This document shows, in pieces, positions 55,527-64,000 of a DNA stretch of 64,000 bases (positions within the stretch are counted from its first letter, which is position 1; every line of letters begins with the position of its first letter). This DNA is from an uncultured Bacteroidales bacterium (GTDB taxonomy: Bacteria > Bacteroidota > Bacteroidia > Bacteroidales > CAIXZF01), in assembly GCA_903923925.1 (NCBI GenBank), contig CAIXZF010000035.1, forward strand, positions 606,979 to 670,978. Reading direction: 5' to 3'. The position numbers and the translations under genes were made by a program. The notes beneath the pieces were generated by a model that was not told the DNA's origin, did no database searches, and worked only from the letters and a program-made list of their open reading frames with translations.

Positions 55527-56710
55527 CAAATCGCCAACTTTTTTTAAATTATCTGGCCCAAACTTCTGATGCTCCTATTGCCATTGAAATTGTAAGGGCA
55601 GAAGGATTGTATTTGTTTGGTTCAGATGGCAAAAAATACACAGATCTTATATCCGGTATTTCTGTAAGTAGTCTTGGACATCGGCATCCTGAAATTGTTA
55701 ATGCAATAAAAGAGCAAGCCGACAGCTATTTGCACTTGATGGTTTATGGTGAGTATATTCAATCACCTCAGGTTAAACTGGCGCAACTTCTGGTTAATCA
55801 GCTTCCATTGAATCTGGATAATGTATACCTGGTAAATTCAGGCAGCGAAGCTATTGAAGGGGCCCTCAAGCTTGCAAAACGAGTGTCTTCCCGTCCGGGT
55901 ATTATTGCCTATAATCAAGCATATCATGGTCATACCCAGGGTGCTATGAGTGTTATGGGAGGAGAGGAGTGGAAACGTCAGTTCAGACCTTTGTTGCCTG
56001 GTATTTCTTTTCTGAGGTTCAATAATTTTATTGATCTGGATCGTATAAGTGAGCAAACTGCCTGTGTGTTAATAGAACCAGTTCAGGCAGAGGCTGGAAT
56101 AATTTCTCCGGTAAAAGGATTCCTTGAAGCATTGAGGAATAAATGCACAGAAACAGGAACATTATTAATATTTGATGAAGTTCAGACTGGCTTCGGCAGG
56201 ACAGGTAATCTATTTGCCTTTCAGAAATATAATGTTGTTCCTGATATTCTGGTGCTTGCGAAATCAATGGGAGGTGGAATGCCAATTGGTGCCTTTATTG
56301 CTTCTAAAGAATACATGTCGAGTTTTATAAATGATCCTCCACTTGGTCATATAACAACTTTTGGTGGACATCCAGTATCTGCTTCTGCTGCTCTGGCTAA
56401 TCTTAAAGTATTATTAAAAGAATCCTTTATTTCTGAAGTTCTTTTCAAAGAACAATTGATTATCAGTTTATTAGAGAGTCATCCTGCTGTTAAAGAGATT
56501 AGATCTTCCGGCCTTATGATTGCCGTTGAGCTTGGTAGCGAAGAGTTGGTTAGAAAAGTAGCCAGTGAATGTATCAAAATGGGTGTTATTGTGGACTGGT
56601 TTCTTTTTTGTCCGACAGCCATAAGAATTGCACCTCCATTAATAATTACATCTGACGAAATTAAAGAAGCATGCAGTATTATCCGGAATATCCTTGATTC
56701 AGCTTGCTAA
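55523..56710 (+). CDS. Class III PLP aminotransferase
   Basis: 395 aa from the ATG at 55523, preferred to 55490 because the shorter start gives the standard MTNRQLFLNYLAQTS opening and overlaps the cupin stop. Class III features are YTDLISGISVSSLGHRHPEI, LVNSGSEAIEGALKLAK and LIFDEVQTGFGRTGNLFAF, with the PLP-binding lysine in VLAKSMGGGMPIGAF. This resembles acetylornithine/4-aminobutyrate-type enzymes; substrate unknown. No arginine genes nearby. Confidence 0.9.
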   Translation: MTNRQLFLNYLAQTSDAPIAIEIVRAEGLYLFGSDGKKYTDLISGISVSSLGHRHPEIVNAIKEQADSYLHLMVYGEYIQSPQVKLAQLLVNQLPLNLDNVYLVNSGSEAIEGALKLAKRVSSRPGIIAYNQAYHGHTQGAMSVMGGEEWKRQFRPLLPGISFLRFNNFIDLDRISEQTACVLIEPVQAEAGIISPVKGFLEALRNKCTETGTLLIFDEVQTGFGRTGNLFAFQKYNVVPDILVLAKSMGGGMPIGAFIASKEYMSSFINDPPLGHITTFGGHPVSASAALANLKVLLKESFISEVLFKEQLIISLLESHPAVKEIRSSGLMIAVELGSEELVRKVASECIKMGVIVDWFLFCPTAIRIAPPLIITSDEIKEACSIIRNILDSAC

Positions 56711-56717
56711 GATTAAT

Positions 56718-57464
56718 TTAAAGGATTCTGTATTTCAGAAAATAATCAACAGCAATATTTCCATAATTGTAACATATTGAAGGTTTTAGTATTCCTGTAT
56801 AGAAATCATTATGTGTTTCAGAGGAAAGCAGACTGGAATATTCTTTCATGAATCCTGAGTTGTAAGCTGTTGCAAAAAAATGCAATTTGGATTGAATATC
56901 AGACCATTTATTTTCTTTAAACTTTTGTTCTATAAGGATCTTAAACATTGCCAGGTATTTAAGCTGCCAATTTATATCGTTTAAACGTTTAAGCCTTTCG
57001 TACCTGGAATTCTCACTTTCATTAATTGCAAATTTGCCGGGAAGTTTCGAATTGGGATTTAAATGTTGAAGGTGTAAGTTCCACTGACGTTCTATTTCTT
57101 CTGCGAAAGTTGGTTTCATCTGAAACCTTCCAATAGAGAAATCAGCGTATTTATTTCCATATTGAGTGTAGAGAACTTCTATCGCTTTTGTTTCTGCCCA
57201 ATCCCTTATTGCTGAATATCTGAGAATTTCAGGAAACACAATTGAAATAGTAAAGTCGGGATCAACGCCAAAAGTAGCAAGGGAATCTATTAATCCTTTT
57301 TCTGTTCTTAAGAAATTGACAGCATCCATATACTCCGAGCCGAAAACTACCTGATAATTGTTTTTTTCTGTTGAAATATTCTGACAAACTCCGGAGAAGT
57401 TCAACAAAGTCAGAATTATGAGCGAACTATAAAGCTCTTTTGTATAGCACAATTTCTTTATCAT
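56718..57464 (-). CDS. Secreted lytic-transglycosylase-like protein
   Basis: 248 aa. A hydrophobic N-terminus (about 10-27) ends in GVCQN, giving a signal peptide. The lysozyme-like fold of soluble lytic transglycosylases is suggested by three elements in order: a catalytic-type Glu79 in VFPEILRYS, the motif SIGRFQMKP (110-118; compare SxGLMQxxP), and ATAYNSGF (198-205; compare AYNAGP). It likely cuts murein glycan or remodels it, inferred from motifs. Its start overlaps the upstream gene by 38 bases, so the two are co-translated. Confidence 0.6.
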   Translation of the reverse strand: MIKKLCYTKELYSSLIILTLLNFSGVCQNISTEKNNYQVVFGSEYMDAVNFLRTEKGLIDSLATFGVDPDFTISIVFPEILRYSAIRDWAETKAIEVLYTQYGNKYADFSIGRFQMKPTFAEEIERQWNLHLQHLNPNSKLPGKFAINESENSRYERLKRLNDINWQLKYLAMFKILIEQKFKENKWSDIQSKLHFFATAYNSGFMKEYSSLLSSETHNDFYTGILKPSICYNYGNIAVDYFLKYRIL

Positions 57465-58446
57465 TTTCCAGACTGATCCACTTTAACCAGGTTTTGCCAT
57501 CTTTATTATAACTGGATAATTGAAGCGGGCTTTTAATTTTCAAAATATCCAAAGATTCTATAATTTCTCCCTGTCCATAGTCTACCACGCCAATTCGTTT
57601 TCCATCCTCACTGAACCACAGATCACAAGCACTATAACTTGGAGGAAGCATTTTATAAGCTTGCCCATCCCTCAGTATTTCACCGCTATTCTTATCCATA
57701 AACCAATGATTACCACCACTTTTGCAGAACCAGAAATCATCTGCTGTAGTTTTTGATCTGTCAAAACTCCCAATTGCGATTCCGTTTAAATCTACTACAG
57801 AGAATTTGTTGAAATCGTCCATGTTTATCTTGCTCATATCCATTTTTGAAGGATCTATAAGCATTCCTAAACCAATTAAACCTTGTTTCCCATCCATTGA
57901 AAGGCTCACCCATTCAAAAGATCCGGGAAGTTCAAGGATTTTGCCATCTGAAGTAACAATTTTCTGCTTATTCTCTTCTGTTAAAATCACTGCCAGAAAA
58001 CCTGTTCCACTGCAGGTTAAATAAAACTGTACAACAGCCATAAACGGACCGTAGGTTTTATTGTTGAAATTTATTTTTGCTTTGTATGATTCGTCAGTAC
58101 TAACATATTTACTAACGTCGGTGTTGATATTACAATCATTAATGTTAAATCGGGCACAGAGATTATTTATACTGCTGCTACAGCCTTTAAGCATGTCTTC
58201 TGTCATGGCAATAAAAGGTCCTTTTCTGATTCCGTTTTCATTTGTAAAAAACTTTCCATTAAGCCGGGTAATAAAAAATATGTCGGCTTTTTCATTGTTC
58301 AGGGAGAAACAATTTTCACCATACATTAGGATTTCACCATCAAGAAGTGTGTAAATTAACTGTTTTTCAGATTGAGCAAAAAGAAATCCTGGAATTGCAA
58401 TGAGCATCAGAAAGAATAAGCTTGTAAATTGTAGAACTTTTGTCAT
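57427..58446 (-). CDS. Secreted beta-rich protein of unknown function
   Basis: 339 aa with a clear signal peptide (1-24, ending LFAQ). I do not recognise the family. The sequence alternates short strands with Gly-Lys/Asp-Gly turns, e.g. LLDGEILMYGENCF, NFNNKTYGPFMAVVQF, TSDGKILELPGSFEWVSL and DGKRIGVVDYG. These repeated strand-turn units suggest a beta-propeller-like or WG-like fold. Five cysteines lie in the mature part. It is the first gene of a two-gene unit with the transglycosylase-like protein, overlapping by 38 bases. Confidence 0.75.
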   Translation of the reverse strand: MTKVLQFTSLFFLMLIAIPGFLFAQSEKQLIYTLLDGEILMYGENCFSLNNEKADIFFITRLNGKFFTNENGIRKGPFIAMTEDMLKGCSSSINNLCARFNINDCNINTDVSKYVSTDESYKAKINFNNKTYGPFMAVVQFYLTCSGTGFLAVILTEENKQKIVTSDGKILELPGSFEWVSLSMDGKQGLIGLGMLIDPSKMDMSKINMDDFNKFSVVDLNGIAIGSFDRSKTTADDFWFCKSGGNHWFMDKNSGEILRDGQAYKMLPPSYSACDLWFSEDGKRIGVVDYGQGEIIESLDILKIKSPLQLSSYNKDGKTWLKWISLENDKEIVLYKRAL

Positions 58447-58551
58447 AATCTGTGATTTTAATGTAACGAATATACTATTTTTTTAAATAATAGATGTTTG
58501 CTTATGCTATTGGAGGAAAGAATTTGGCTATTAAAACAAAATTAGATATTT

Positions 58552-59250
58552 ATGTGTGGACGTTTTCAAATTTCCAAAGTTGTGGATGAGGTTCAAATCC
58601 GTTTTCATGTGGATGTAGAGAAGGAATGGTACCGGCAGATTTTCAATGCTGCACCTGCAATGTTGTTGCCAGTTATTACGAATGAAGAATCAGAAAATCT
58701 GAATTTTTTCCGTTGGGGATTAATTCCTTCGTGGTCAAAAGTGGCTTCGATTGGCAGTAAAATGATAAATGCAAGGGCTGAAACACTAACAGAAAAACCA
58801 ACGTTTAAGAAAGCACTGCAAAAAAGACGTTGTTTAATTCCTTCTGATGGATTTTATGAATGGAAGAAAACATCTTCAGGAAAACAGCCATTCCGGATTT
58901 GTATGAAGGATGAAAGTTTATTTGCTTATGCAGGGCTTTGGGAAAATTGGAAAGATAAGGATGATAAACTTATCCAGACTTTCACCATAATCACAACTAC
59001 ACCAAACAGAATAGTTGCTGATATTCACGACAGGATGCCAGTTATTCTTAAACCTGAGTTTGAAAAATTATGGTTGGATACACAGATACCTTTAAAAGAA
59101 ATAGTTGAAATTTTAAAACCATTTCCTGAACAGGAAATGAAGGCCTATTTGGTCTCTCCTTTAATTAATAGTGTGAAAAATAATTCTCCTGAATTGATGG
59201 CTGAAATCGGGAATGGAATTAATGAAAATAATAATCTGGAGTTATTTTGA
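58552..59250 (+). CDS. SOS response-associated peptidase (YedK/HMCES)
   Basis: 232 aa, full length. Cys2 in MCGRFQISK would form a thiazolidine link to abasic sites in single-stranded DNA. The conserved NARAETLTEKPTF, SDGFYEWKK (catalytic Glu) and DIHDRMPVIL are intact. It shields abasic sites during replication, reducing mutagenesis. No SOS box was recognised nearby. It is monocistronic. Confidence 0.95.
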   Translation: MCGRFQISKVVDEVQIRFHVDVEKEWYRQIFNAAPAMLLPVITNEESENLNFFRWGLIPSWSKVASIGSKMINARAETLTEKPTFKKALQKRRCLIPSDGFYEWKKTSSGKQPFRICMKDESLFAYAGLWENWKDKDDKLIQTFTIITTTPNRIVADIHDRMPVILKPEFEKLWLDTQIPLKEIVEILKPFPEQEMKAYLVSPLINSVKNNSPELMAEIGNGINENNNLELF

Positions 59251-59286
59251 TAAATATTCAGGTTACCATTGGTCAAAATGAATAAC

Positions 59287-62200
59287 TTATCTTAACAACA
59301 TCACTGTCCCAGTCCGTTTAAAAACCTTTTCAACTGAACAGATTGTTGAATAACGGATAACATAGAAATATACTCCGGTAGGGGCATGCTGACCTTTGAA
59401 AGTGCCATCCCAGCCTTCACTAATATTATTGGTTTCGCAGACTAATTCGCCCCATCTGCTGAAAACTTCAAGCTGGAAGAATGTGATATCTGTTCCGTTC
59501 GCCGAAAAGATTTCATTATTGTTGTCAAGGTTAGGAGTAAAGGTATTGGGTATGTATAAGGTTGCAATTCCACTCTTACCGGCAACCAGGGTTGAGTCAG
59601 ACAGATTGCAATGACCTTTAGTAGCAGAAAGTGTATAAATTCCGGCTTCGGTTACTTTAATCCCGGGTGTAGTTTCTCCGGTTGACCACATAAATTCATC
59701 TGCTTCGATATTTGAGGCAATAGAAACAAATTCATGTTCACAGAGATTGAGGAAATCCGGAAGATTAAGGGCCTGCATCAGATCCACATGGATTGTATCG
59801 TCAGCATGGCACAAATACTGGTAAACCCTGACCCAGAAATAACCATTTGTTTTAACACTTATAGCCTGGTTTGTATCACCGGTATTCCATAAATAGTGAT
59901 TTCCCGGGTTACCTGCATAAAGCGTAATTGAACCTCCCGGGCAAAGTAAAGTATCTCTGCCGAGATAAACTGAAAGAAGAATCCTGTTTGCATGAATAGT
60001 ATCTCTGGCGGAGCATCCTGAAATGCTAACTGTTACAGAATAGTAGCCGGAATCTGTGATGAATATTTGTTGTGAAACAGCTCCTGTTGACCAGGTATAT
60101 GTTGAACCAGGATTGCCGGCATCAAGATAAAGGGTGTCGTTTTCGCACAATATCCTATCACCCAGAAGATCAACTACTGGAAGAGGATGTACAGTCACAT
60201 TTATTGAGCCGATGCCAGTGCAGCCACCGCCATTAGAAACAGTAACAGAATATGTTCCACTTGCACTGACAATTATTTTTCTGGTTGCGGCACCTGTATT
60301 CCAACTATACTGGCTGCCAGGATTGCCGGCATCCAATTGAACAGTCTGGTTCTGGCAAATTTCAATATCGGGTCCAAGATTAACTATTGGGTGGGCTAAA
60401 AAAGTTACCTTAATACTGTCTTTAAGTGTGCAACTGCCTTTTGAAATGCTGAGAATGAAGGTACCTGAAGTATCAACCAGTATTGATTGAGTGGTTTCAC
60501 CTGTGTTCCAGAAATAATTGCAGCCTGTAAGGTTTGTGCTTAATTGTACATTCAAGCCCAGGCAGAGATTTGTGTCGGGTCCCAGTTGAGGTGGGATCAT
60601 AAATTCAACATGTATTGTGTCTTTTCCGGAACAGGTTCCGTTGTCTGCTTTTACCCAATAATCACCATTTGTTGTAACTGTTATTTGCTGACTATTCTGA
60701 GTTGTTGACCAGGTATAAACTAAACCAGGGTTACCGGCATTAAGAATAAGCGAAGGAACAGCGCACATTATTGTGTCATTTCCCAGGCTGACCATTGGTG
60801 TTGCCAGCACCGTAATTGTCTGATAAGCAGTGTCGGATACAAAACATGAATTCGAATCAATAGCTATGCAAGAAACCAGAAATGTACCGGGAGTTGTAAA
60901 TGAGTGTGCCGGAATCTGGGCGGAAGATGTTGCTGTATTATCACCGAAATCCCACAGATATTCCTGTGCATTAATACTGTTATTGGTAAAAACCGGGGAG
61001 AATGGAGCACAGCCCTGATTTGCAGTATTTACACCGATGTGGGCGGTAGGGCCAGATAACTGCAAATCGATTTTGAAAACAGCTAAATCACAATATTGAG
61101 GTGGATAGGGAGGAGGGTTTGGATGGTATGCATTTGCCGTGGTTGGAAAAGGTTGTGCGGAGGCGCATGCACAAACAGATTCATAAATAACGCCCTTTTT
61201 ATCGAACCGGCTTGTTCCTCCATCAACATGATCGCCATAAGCAGATCCATCATTCGCACCATAAAATGTTGCATAGAGCAATGAAGTTGCATCTTGTTCA
61301 AAAGCGATTATGTAAAAATCTTTCCCGTCTGTTGTAGGCTGAACTGCGTTTGAAGATACCTGAAATCCACTTGTATGCCCCCATCCGGCTGCATAAATAT
61401 TATTGCAAACATCAACAAGGAAGGCTGTTGGAGAAATTTGTCCGATACTGGATCCATTACCAAAAACAGTTTGCCACAAAACTGCATTCAGGGTTTGGTC
61501 AAGTTTTGCAATAAATTGCGGACTTCCTGAATTTCCGTAACACCCAGCCGTAATCGGCATATTGCCAGTTGTTTGTCCATAAACATAAACATTGTTATCA
61601 GCGTCCATCTGAATGAAAAAACATTCATCGTTTCCAGATGTGCCGAAAAATGTTCCAGAGATCATCATCGAAATATCTGGCATAAAAATACAGATATACC
61701 CATCATAACTACCTCCCAGATACGTTGGGTTAAGCACGTATTGAGAGGCAGGGAAGTTACTGCTTTGGGTTCCTCCGGTTACATAAACCATGTCAACTGA
61801 ATTAAGCTTTAGCCCGAATCCTGCATCATTTCCTGTACCACCAAGATAGGTAGACCAAACCATCTGGGTGAGGTTGGAATTGAGTTTGAAAATAACTGCA
61901 TCCTGAGCACCATTATAGGATTGATCATAGGCTCCGGCTGTAGTTGGAAAGTTATTGGAACTGGAAAAAGAAGCAACACAAGGGTTGCCGGAGTTGTCAA
62001 GTATAATTTCACCCCGGAATTCATCACCATAATTGAGCAACATCGCATTCTGACCGTCAGAGCCACTTCCTCCAATATAGGTTGATCCTAATAGAGCGGA
62101 GCCCGCCTGATTGAAATGAGTAACAAAAATGTCGTAAGTTCCACCGCCCAGGCTACTCTGGAAGCAGCCCGAAGTAACAGGGTAGTTTGTTGAGCTTGTA

Positions 62201-63270
62201 GATCCATAAACAAATAACTCATCATTGTCGTTGGTAATCAGGCTGTGCGAGAAATCGTAGCCATTCCCTCCAAGGTAAGATGCCCAAATTAGACTGGAGC
62301 CATCCGGACTGAATTTGCTGATAGCTGCATCGTTTGTACCACCTCCAAAATTCATTTGGAATGCTCCAAGAGTTGCAGGATAACCATAGCCAAAACTTCT
62401 TGCTCCGGTATAGATGTTTCCAAGATTATCGTAGGTAGCAGTATGCCCCCATGTTGTTTCTCCGTTTGCACCTGCGTATGTTGAAGCAACCACCACAGGA
62501 TCAATCACAAGAGGTATATTTTTTCTGTACCCGTCGGGAAAAACAAAACCTACTCTTTTTCCGGCCAGTTTGTAGAGGCACAACACATTAATAGTATCTC
62601 CATTGATTATCTGGTAGGCATATGGAGCTTGTTCAATAATGTTATTTACTGTGTTCCGGATAATTAGCTCATTATTAATTATGAGAATATCATCCTGACC
62701 TGAATATTTTAGAATAATCTGCGATGGGTCTGCATTTGGTTCTAAGTGAAATTCGTATTTAAGATTTATATCCGAACTCCCGATAAAAAGATCGATTCCC
62801 TGGTAGAGTGATGAGTATTTTATGTTTTTAAAGGCAGGTACATTAGATGCCCATTTTGATTGATCATTACCCAGAAAATAATTGAAATATTCTGCCTTCT
62901 TATTTATTCCTGAAACTTGTACGTTGGCGTTTGCACCTTCAAACTGCATGTTGAAGGCATGGCAGTTAATCTGTCTTTCTTCATCTGCTTTATGATGATT
63001 TTCGCTGCCAATACTATCAGAATGATGGCAGATATGCAAACCTTGTTGATCAACAAGCAGGTAGGTGAAGCTGAATTTTTCAAGGAATATGCTTCCCATA
63101 GGAATATTCGCCTTAAACAAGATCTTTTTATCCCATTGAGACTTATTTTCAATAAACTTTACTGTTGCTTGAGATGCTGGTTTGTTTAAGAACCCAATTC
63201 CGGAATTACTGAGTGGAAAACAAGTTACAAGCAGCAGTATTAATAGGCTTGTACAAAGGGTTGTTCTCAT
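59287..63270 (-). CDS. Giant secreted T9SS type B cargo with SBBP, PKD and Ig-like repeats
   Basis: 1327 aa. Signal peptide (1-24), then an N-terminal DUF7948-like region (about 32-265; FIENKSQWDKKILFKANIP, YFNYFLGNDQSKWASNVPAF). SBBP-type beta-propeller repeats follow (about 270-720; recurring ATYLGG/GNDAG/YVTG units). A PKD domain lies at about 740-815 (YLWDFGDNTATSS), then six Ig-like repeats of about 68 residues (824-1230) built on the pattern LGxDTxLC...NPGxxYxWNTG...GxYxVxV. The C-terminus (from IPNTFTPNLDNNNE, about 1232) is the gliding-motility-associated type B sorting domain ending RTGTVMLLR. Surface adhesin-like; no catalytic domain. Confidence 0.9.
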   Translation of the reverse strand: MRTTLCTSLLILLLVTCFPLSNSGIGFLNKPASQATVKFIENKSQWDKKILFKANIPMGSIFLEKFSFTYLLVDQQGLHICHHSDSIGSENHHKADEERQINCHAFNMQFEGANANVQVSGINKKAEYFNYFLGNDQSKWASNVPAFKNIKYSSLYQGIDLFIGSSDINLKYEFHLEPNADPSQIILKYSGQDDILIINNELIIRNTVNNIIEQAPYAYQIINGDTINVLCLYKLAGKRVGFVFPDGYRKNIPLVIDPVVVASTYAGANGETTWGHTATYDNLGNIYTGARSFGYGYPATLGAFQMNFGGGTNDAAISKFSPDGSSLIWASYLGGNGYDFSHSLITNDNDELFVYGSTSSTNYPVTSGCFQSSLGGGTYDIFVTHFNQAGSALLGSTYIGGSGSDGQNAMLLNYGDEFRGEIILDNSGNPCVASFSSSNNFPTTAGAYDQSYNGAQDAVIFKLNSNLTQMVWSTYLGGTGNDAGFGLKLNSVDMVYVTGGTQSSNFPASQYVLNPTYLGGSYDGYICIFMPDISMMISGTFFGTSGNDECFFIQMDADNNVYVYGQTTGNMPITAGCYGNSGSPQFIAKLDQTLNAVLWQTVFGNGSSIGQISPTAFLVDVCNNIYAAGWGHTSGFQVSSNAVQPTTDGKDFYIIAFEQDATSLLYATFYGANDGSAYGDHVDGGTSRFDKKGVIYESVCACASAQPFPTTANAYHPNPPPYPPQYCDLAVFKIDLQLSGPTAHIGVNTANQGCAPFSPVFTNNSINAQEYLWDFGDNTATSSAQIPAHSFTTPGTFLVSCIAIDSNSCFVSDTAYQTITVLATPMVSLGNDTIMCAVPSLILNAGNPGLVYTWSTTQNSQQITVTTNGDYWVKADNGTCSGKDTIHVEFMIPPQLGPDTNLCLGLNVQLSTNLTGCNYFWNTGETTQSILVDTSGTFILSISKGSCTLKDSIKVTFLAHPIVNLGPDIEICQNQTVQLDAGNPGSQYSWNTGAATRKIIVSASGTYSVTVSNGGGCTGIGSINVTVHPLPVVDLLGDRILCENDTLYLDAGNPGSTYTWSTGAVSQQIFITDSGYYSVTVSISGCSARDTIHANRILLSVYLGRDTLLCPGGSITLYAGNPGNHYLWNTGDTNQAISVKTNGYFWVRVYQYLCHADDTIHVDLMQALNLPDFLNLCEHEFVSIASNIEADEFMWSTGETTPGIKVTEAGIYTLSATKGHCNLSDSTLVAGKSGIATLYIPNTFTPNLDNNNEIFSANGTDITFFQLEVFSRWGELVCETNNISEGWDGTFKGQHAPTGVYFYVIRYSTICSVEKVFKRTGTVMLLR

Positions 63271-63363
63271 GATAATTTAAAAAGAATAATCAAGAACCAA
63301 ATTAGTACTTTAATCTGATATTTGCTATTCCAGTAAATAAAAAACCAAAAAAGCATAAAGATT

Positions 63364-63705
63364 TTAACGCAAAAGCATTAATGTCCCGGTTTCTTTAAAT
63401 ACCTGATCGAATGAGCATTCTGTTGAATAACGGATTAGATAGAAGTAAATTCCGGTTGCTACATAGGTTTCCTCATCAACGTGATCCCATCCGGGTGCAC
63501 AATAGAAGGTCGCCTAATAAAGTTCAGTTGCGTCAATCTTAAGTGTCGTAAGATAAAAATCATAACCATCGAGTGTAGTTGGTTGTGTGGCATCAGGTGT
63601 TACCGGAAAACCAGATACTGCACGTCCCCTTCCGGCAACATAAATGTTCTTGTTTACTACTTCACGAAATAAATTAACGTTGGCGGCCCATTTAGCCTGA
63701 ATAAT
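63364..63705 (-). pseudogene. Internally deleted remnant of a T9SS type B cargo gene
   Basis: One minus-strand frame from 63705 to the stop at 63364-63366 can be read as three joined pieces of a relative of the giant cargo protein. These are KWAANV (compare SKWASNV), then NKNIYVAGRGRAVSGF...PTTLDGYDFYL (compare NNIYAAGWGHTSGF...PTTDGKDFYI), then GIYFYLIRYSTECSFDQVF and ETGTLMLLR (compare GVYFYVIRYSTICSVEKVF and RTGTVMLLR). An in-frame TAG (63514-63516) sits where the intact gene has Tyr. Several hundred codons are missing between pieces. It has no start codon and cannot make a functional protein. Confidence 0.8.
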
Positions 63706-63746
63706 TCATAAAAAAAAGGAAAAGCTTGTTAAATCCAAGATAATGA

Positions 63747-63763
63747 GCACCTTAGAGGTGCTT
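63747..63763. repeat. Short perfect inverted repeat before the transposase remnant
   Basis: AGCACCT-TAG-AGGTGCT, a 7-bp stem with a 3-base loop, 22 bases before the remnant ATG. It may be part of the element's end, or a chance hairpin. Confidence 0.5.
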
Positions 63764-63784
63764 AAGCCAAAAACAAACTTTTCT

Positions 63785-63996
63785 ATGAGTAAAGATACAA
63801 AAAGCCAATAGAATTAGCCTTTACCGCAGAGAAAGTTTCTTCAGATGGCGGTTTGTTATTGCTTCGTGAGGCAGAAGCCCAGAGCGGCATCCTAAAGGCC
63901 ATTGCTGAGTGTATAAATGAGGACAGGCATCCCTTACATATCTATGAGGGACTGAGCGGTAAATTAATCACCACCAAAGTACTGGCAAGCCAGTAA
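63785..63996 (+). pseudogene. IS1380-family transposase remnant (frameshifted, deleted)
   Basis: The ATG at 63785 opens MSKDTK and then runs to an early stop. A one-base loss in an A-run restores a frame reading KPIELAFTAEKVSSDGG, LLLLREAEAQSGILKAIAE and NEDRHP. This is the N-terminus of IS1380 transposases as I recall it (TAERVTSDGGLLLLRE...DRHPSYV). Immediately after RHP it jumps to PLHIYEGLSGKLITT, a segment that in intact copies lies about 120 residues further on, then stops at 63994-63996. It is therefore a decayed deletion derivative. No second end is visible inside the window. Confidence 0.7.
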
Positions 63997-64000
63997 AGCG

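Noticed and set aside
59287..63270. A polymorphic toxin or phage tail protein
   Set aside because: Domain order (DUF7948, SBBP, PKD, Ig-like repeats, type B sorting tail) is that of T9SS surface cargo, with no toxin domain or phage neighbours.

Overview
The window reads as chromosomal DNA of an uncultured, probably anaerobic member of the Bacteroidota, most likely near the Bacteroidales. The evidence is type IX secretion sorting domains (a type A tail at 46921-48420 and a gliding-motility type B tail at 59287-63270), a Bat aerotolerance operon, a type III glutamine synthetase, Rho with a long N-terminal insertion, the families DUF4199, DUF4293, DUF4831 and DUF5606, and several Bacteroidota-type -7 promoter boxes (TAnnTTTG). 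No tRNA, 5S/16S/23S rRNA or CRISPR array was seen. One RNA gene, the small SRP RNA, lies at about 54375-54478.

Layout. 0-8 kb (+): an MbnP-like lipoprotein, a hybrid histidine kinase, and three cation-transport proteins (an NhaD/citrate-type permease, a Kup potassium transporter and a CPA2 antiporter). 8-14 kb (-): DedA, the PyrD/PyrK type B dihydroorotate dehydrogenase with DUF5606, an MsbA-type ABC exporter and PurB. 14.3-20.7 kb (+): a five-gene heterodisulfide-reductase/Qmo-like electron-transfer operon followed by a dicarboxylate symporter. 20.7-25.2 kb (-): a DUF2079 membrane protein and a four-subunit ferredoxin-dependent 2-oxoacid oxidoreductase operon carrying a 28-copy heptanucleotide repeat between two of its genes. 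25.4-27.9 kb (-): an aminotransferase and a membrane-anchored class A beta-lactamase-like serine hydrolase. 28.2-36.5 kb (+): MoxR, DUF58, a secreted/membrane protein and BatA-E. 36.5-41 kb: a phosphodiesterase, DUF4293, rho with a good promoter and a bidirectional terminator, and DUF4831. 41-44.6 kb (+): pstSCAB, convergent with glnN. 46.9-54.2 kb: a secreted DNRLRE protein, then a minus-strand block of a sodium symporter, GmhB, GmhA, a nitroreductase, two glycosyltransferases and DUF4199. 54.4-56.7 kb (+): SRP RNA, a Sua5/YrdC protein, a cupin and a class III aminotransferase. 56.7-63.3 kb: a secreted lytic-transglycosylase-like protein and its overlapping partner, a YedK/HMCES peptidase and a giant type B T9SS cargo protein. 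63.36-64.0 kb: two decayed genes, an internally deleted relative of that cargo protein and an IS1380-like transposase remnant.

How the genes fit together. The 2-oxoacid oxidoreductase would produce reduced ferredoxin from branched-chain or other 2-oxoacids. The Hdr/Qmo-like operon, whose last gene carries a haem-type membrane domain fused to two intact CCG domains, could link soluble Fe-S/flavin chemistry to the quinone pool; this link is inferred. The least explained items are the Hdr-like operon, the heptanucleotide array (17 perfect AGGAGG hexamers in the vor transcript), the overlapping secreted gene pair at 56.7-58.4 kb, and the deletion-derived pseudogenes at the right end. I found no defence system, prophage or biosynthetic cluster.
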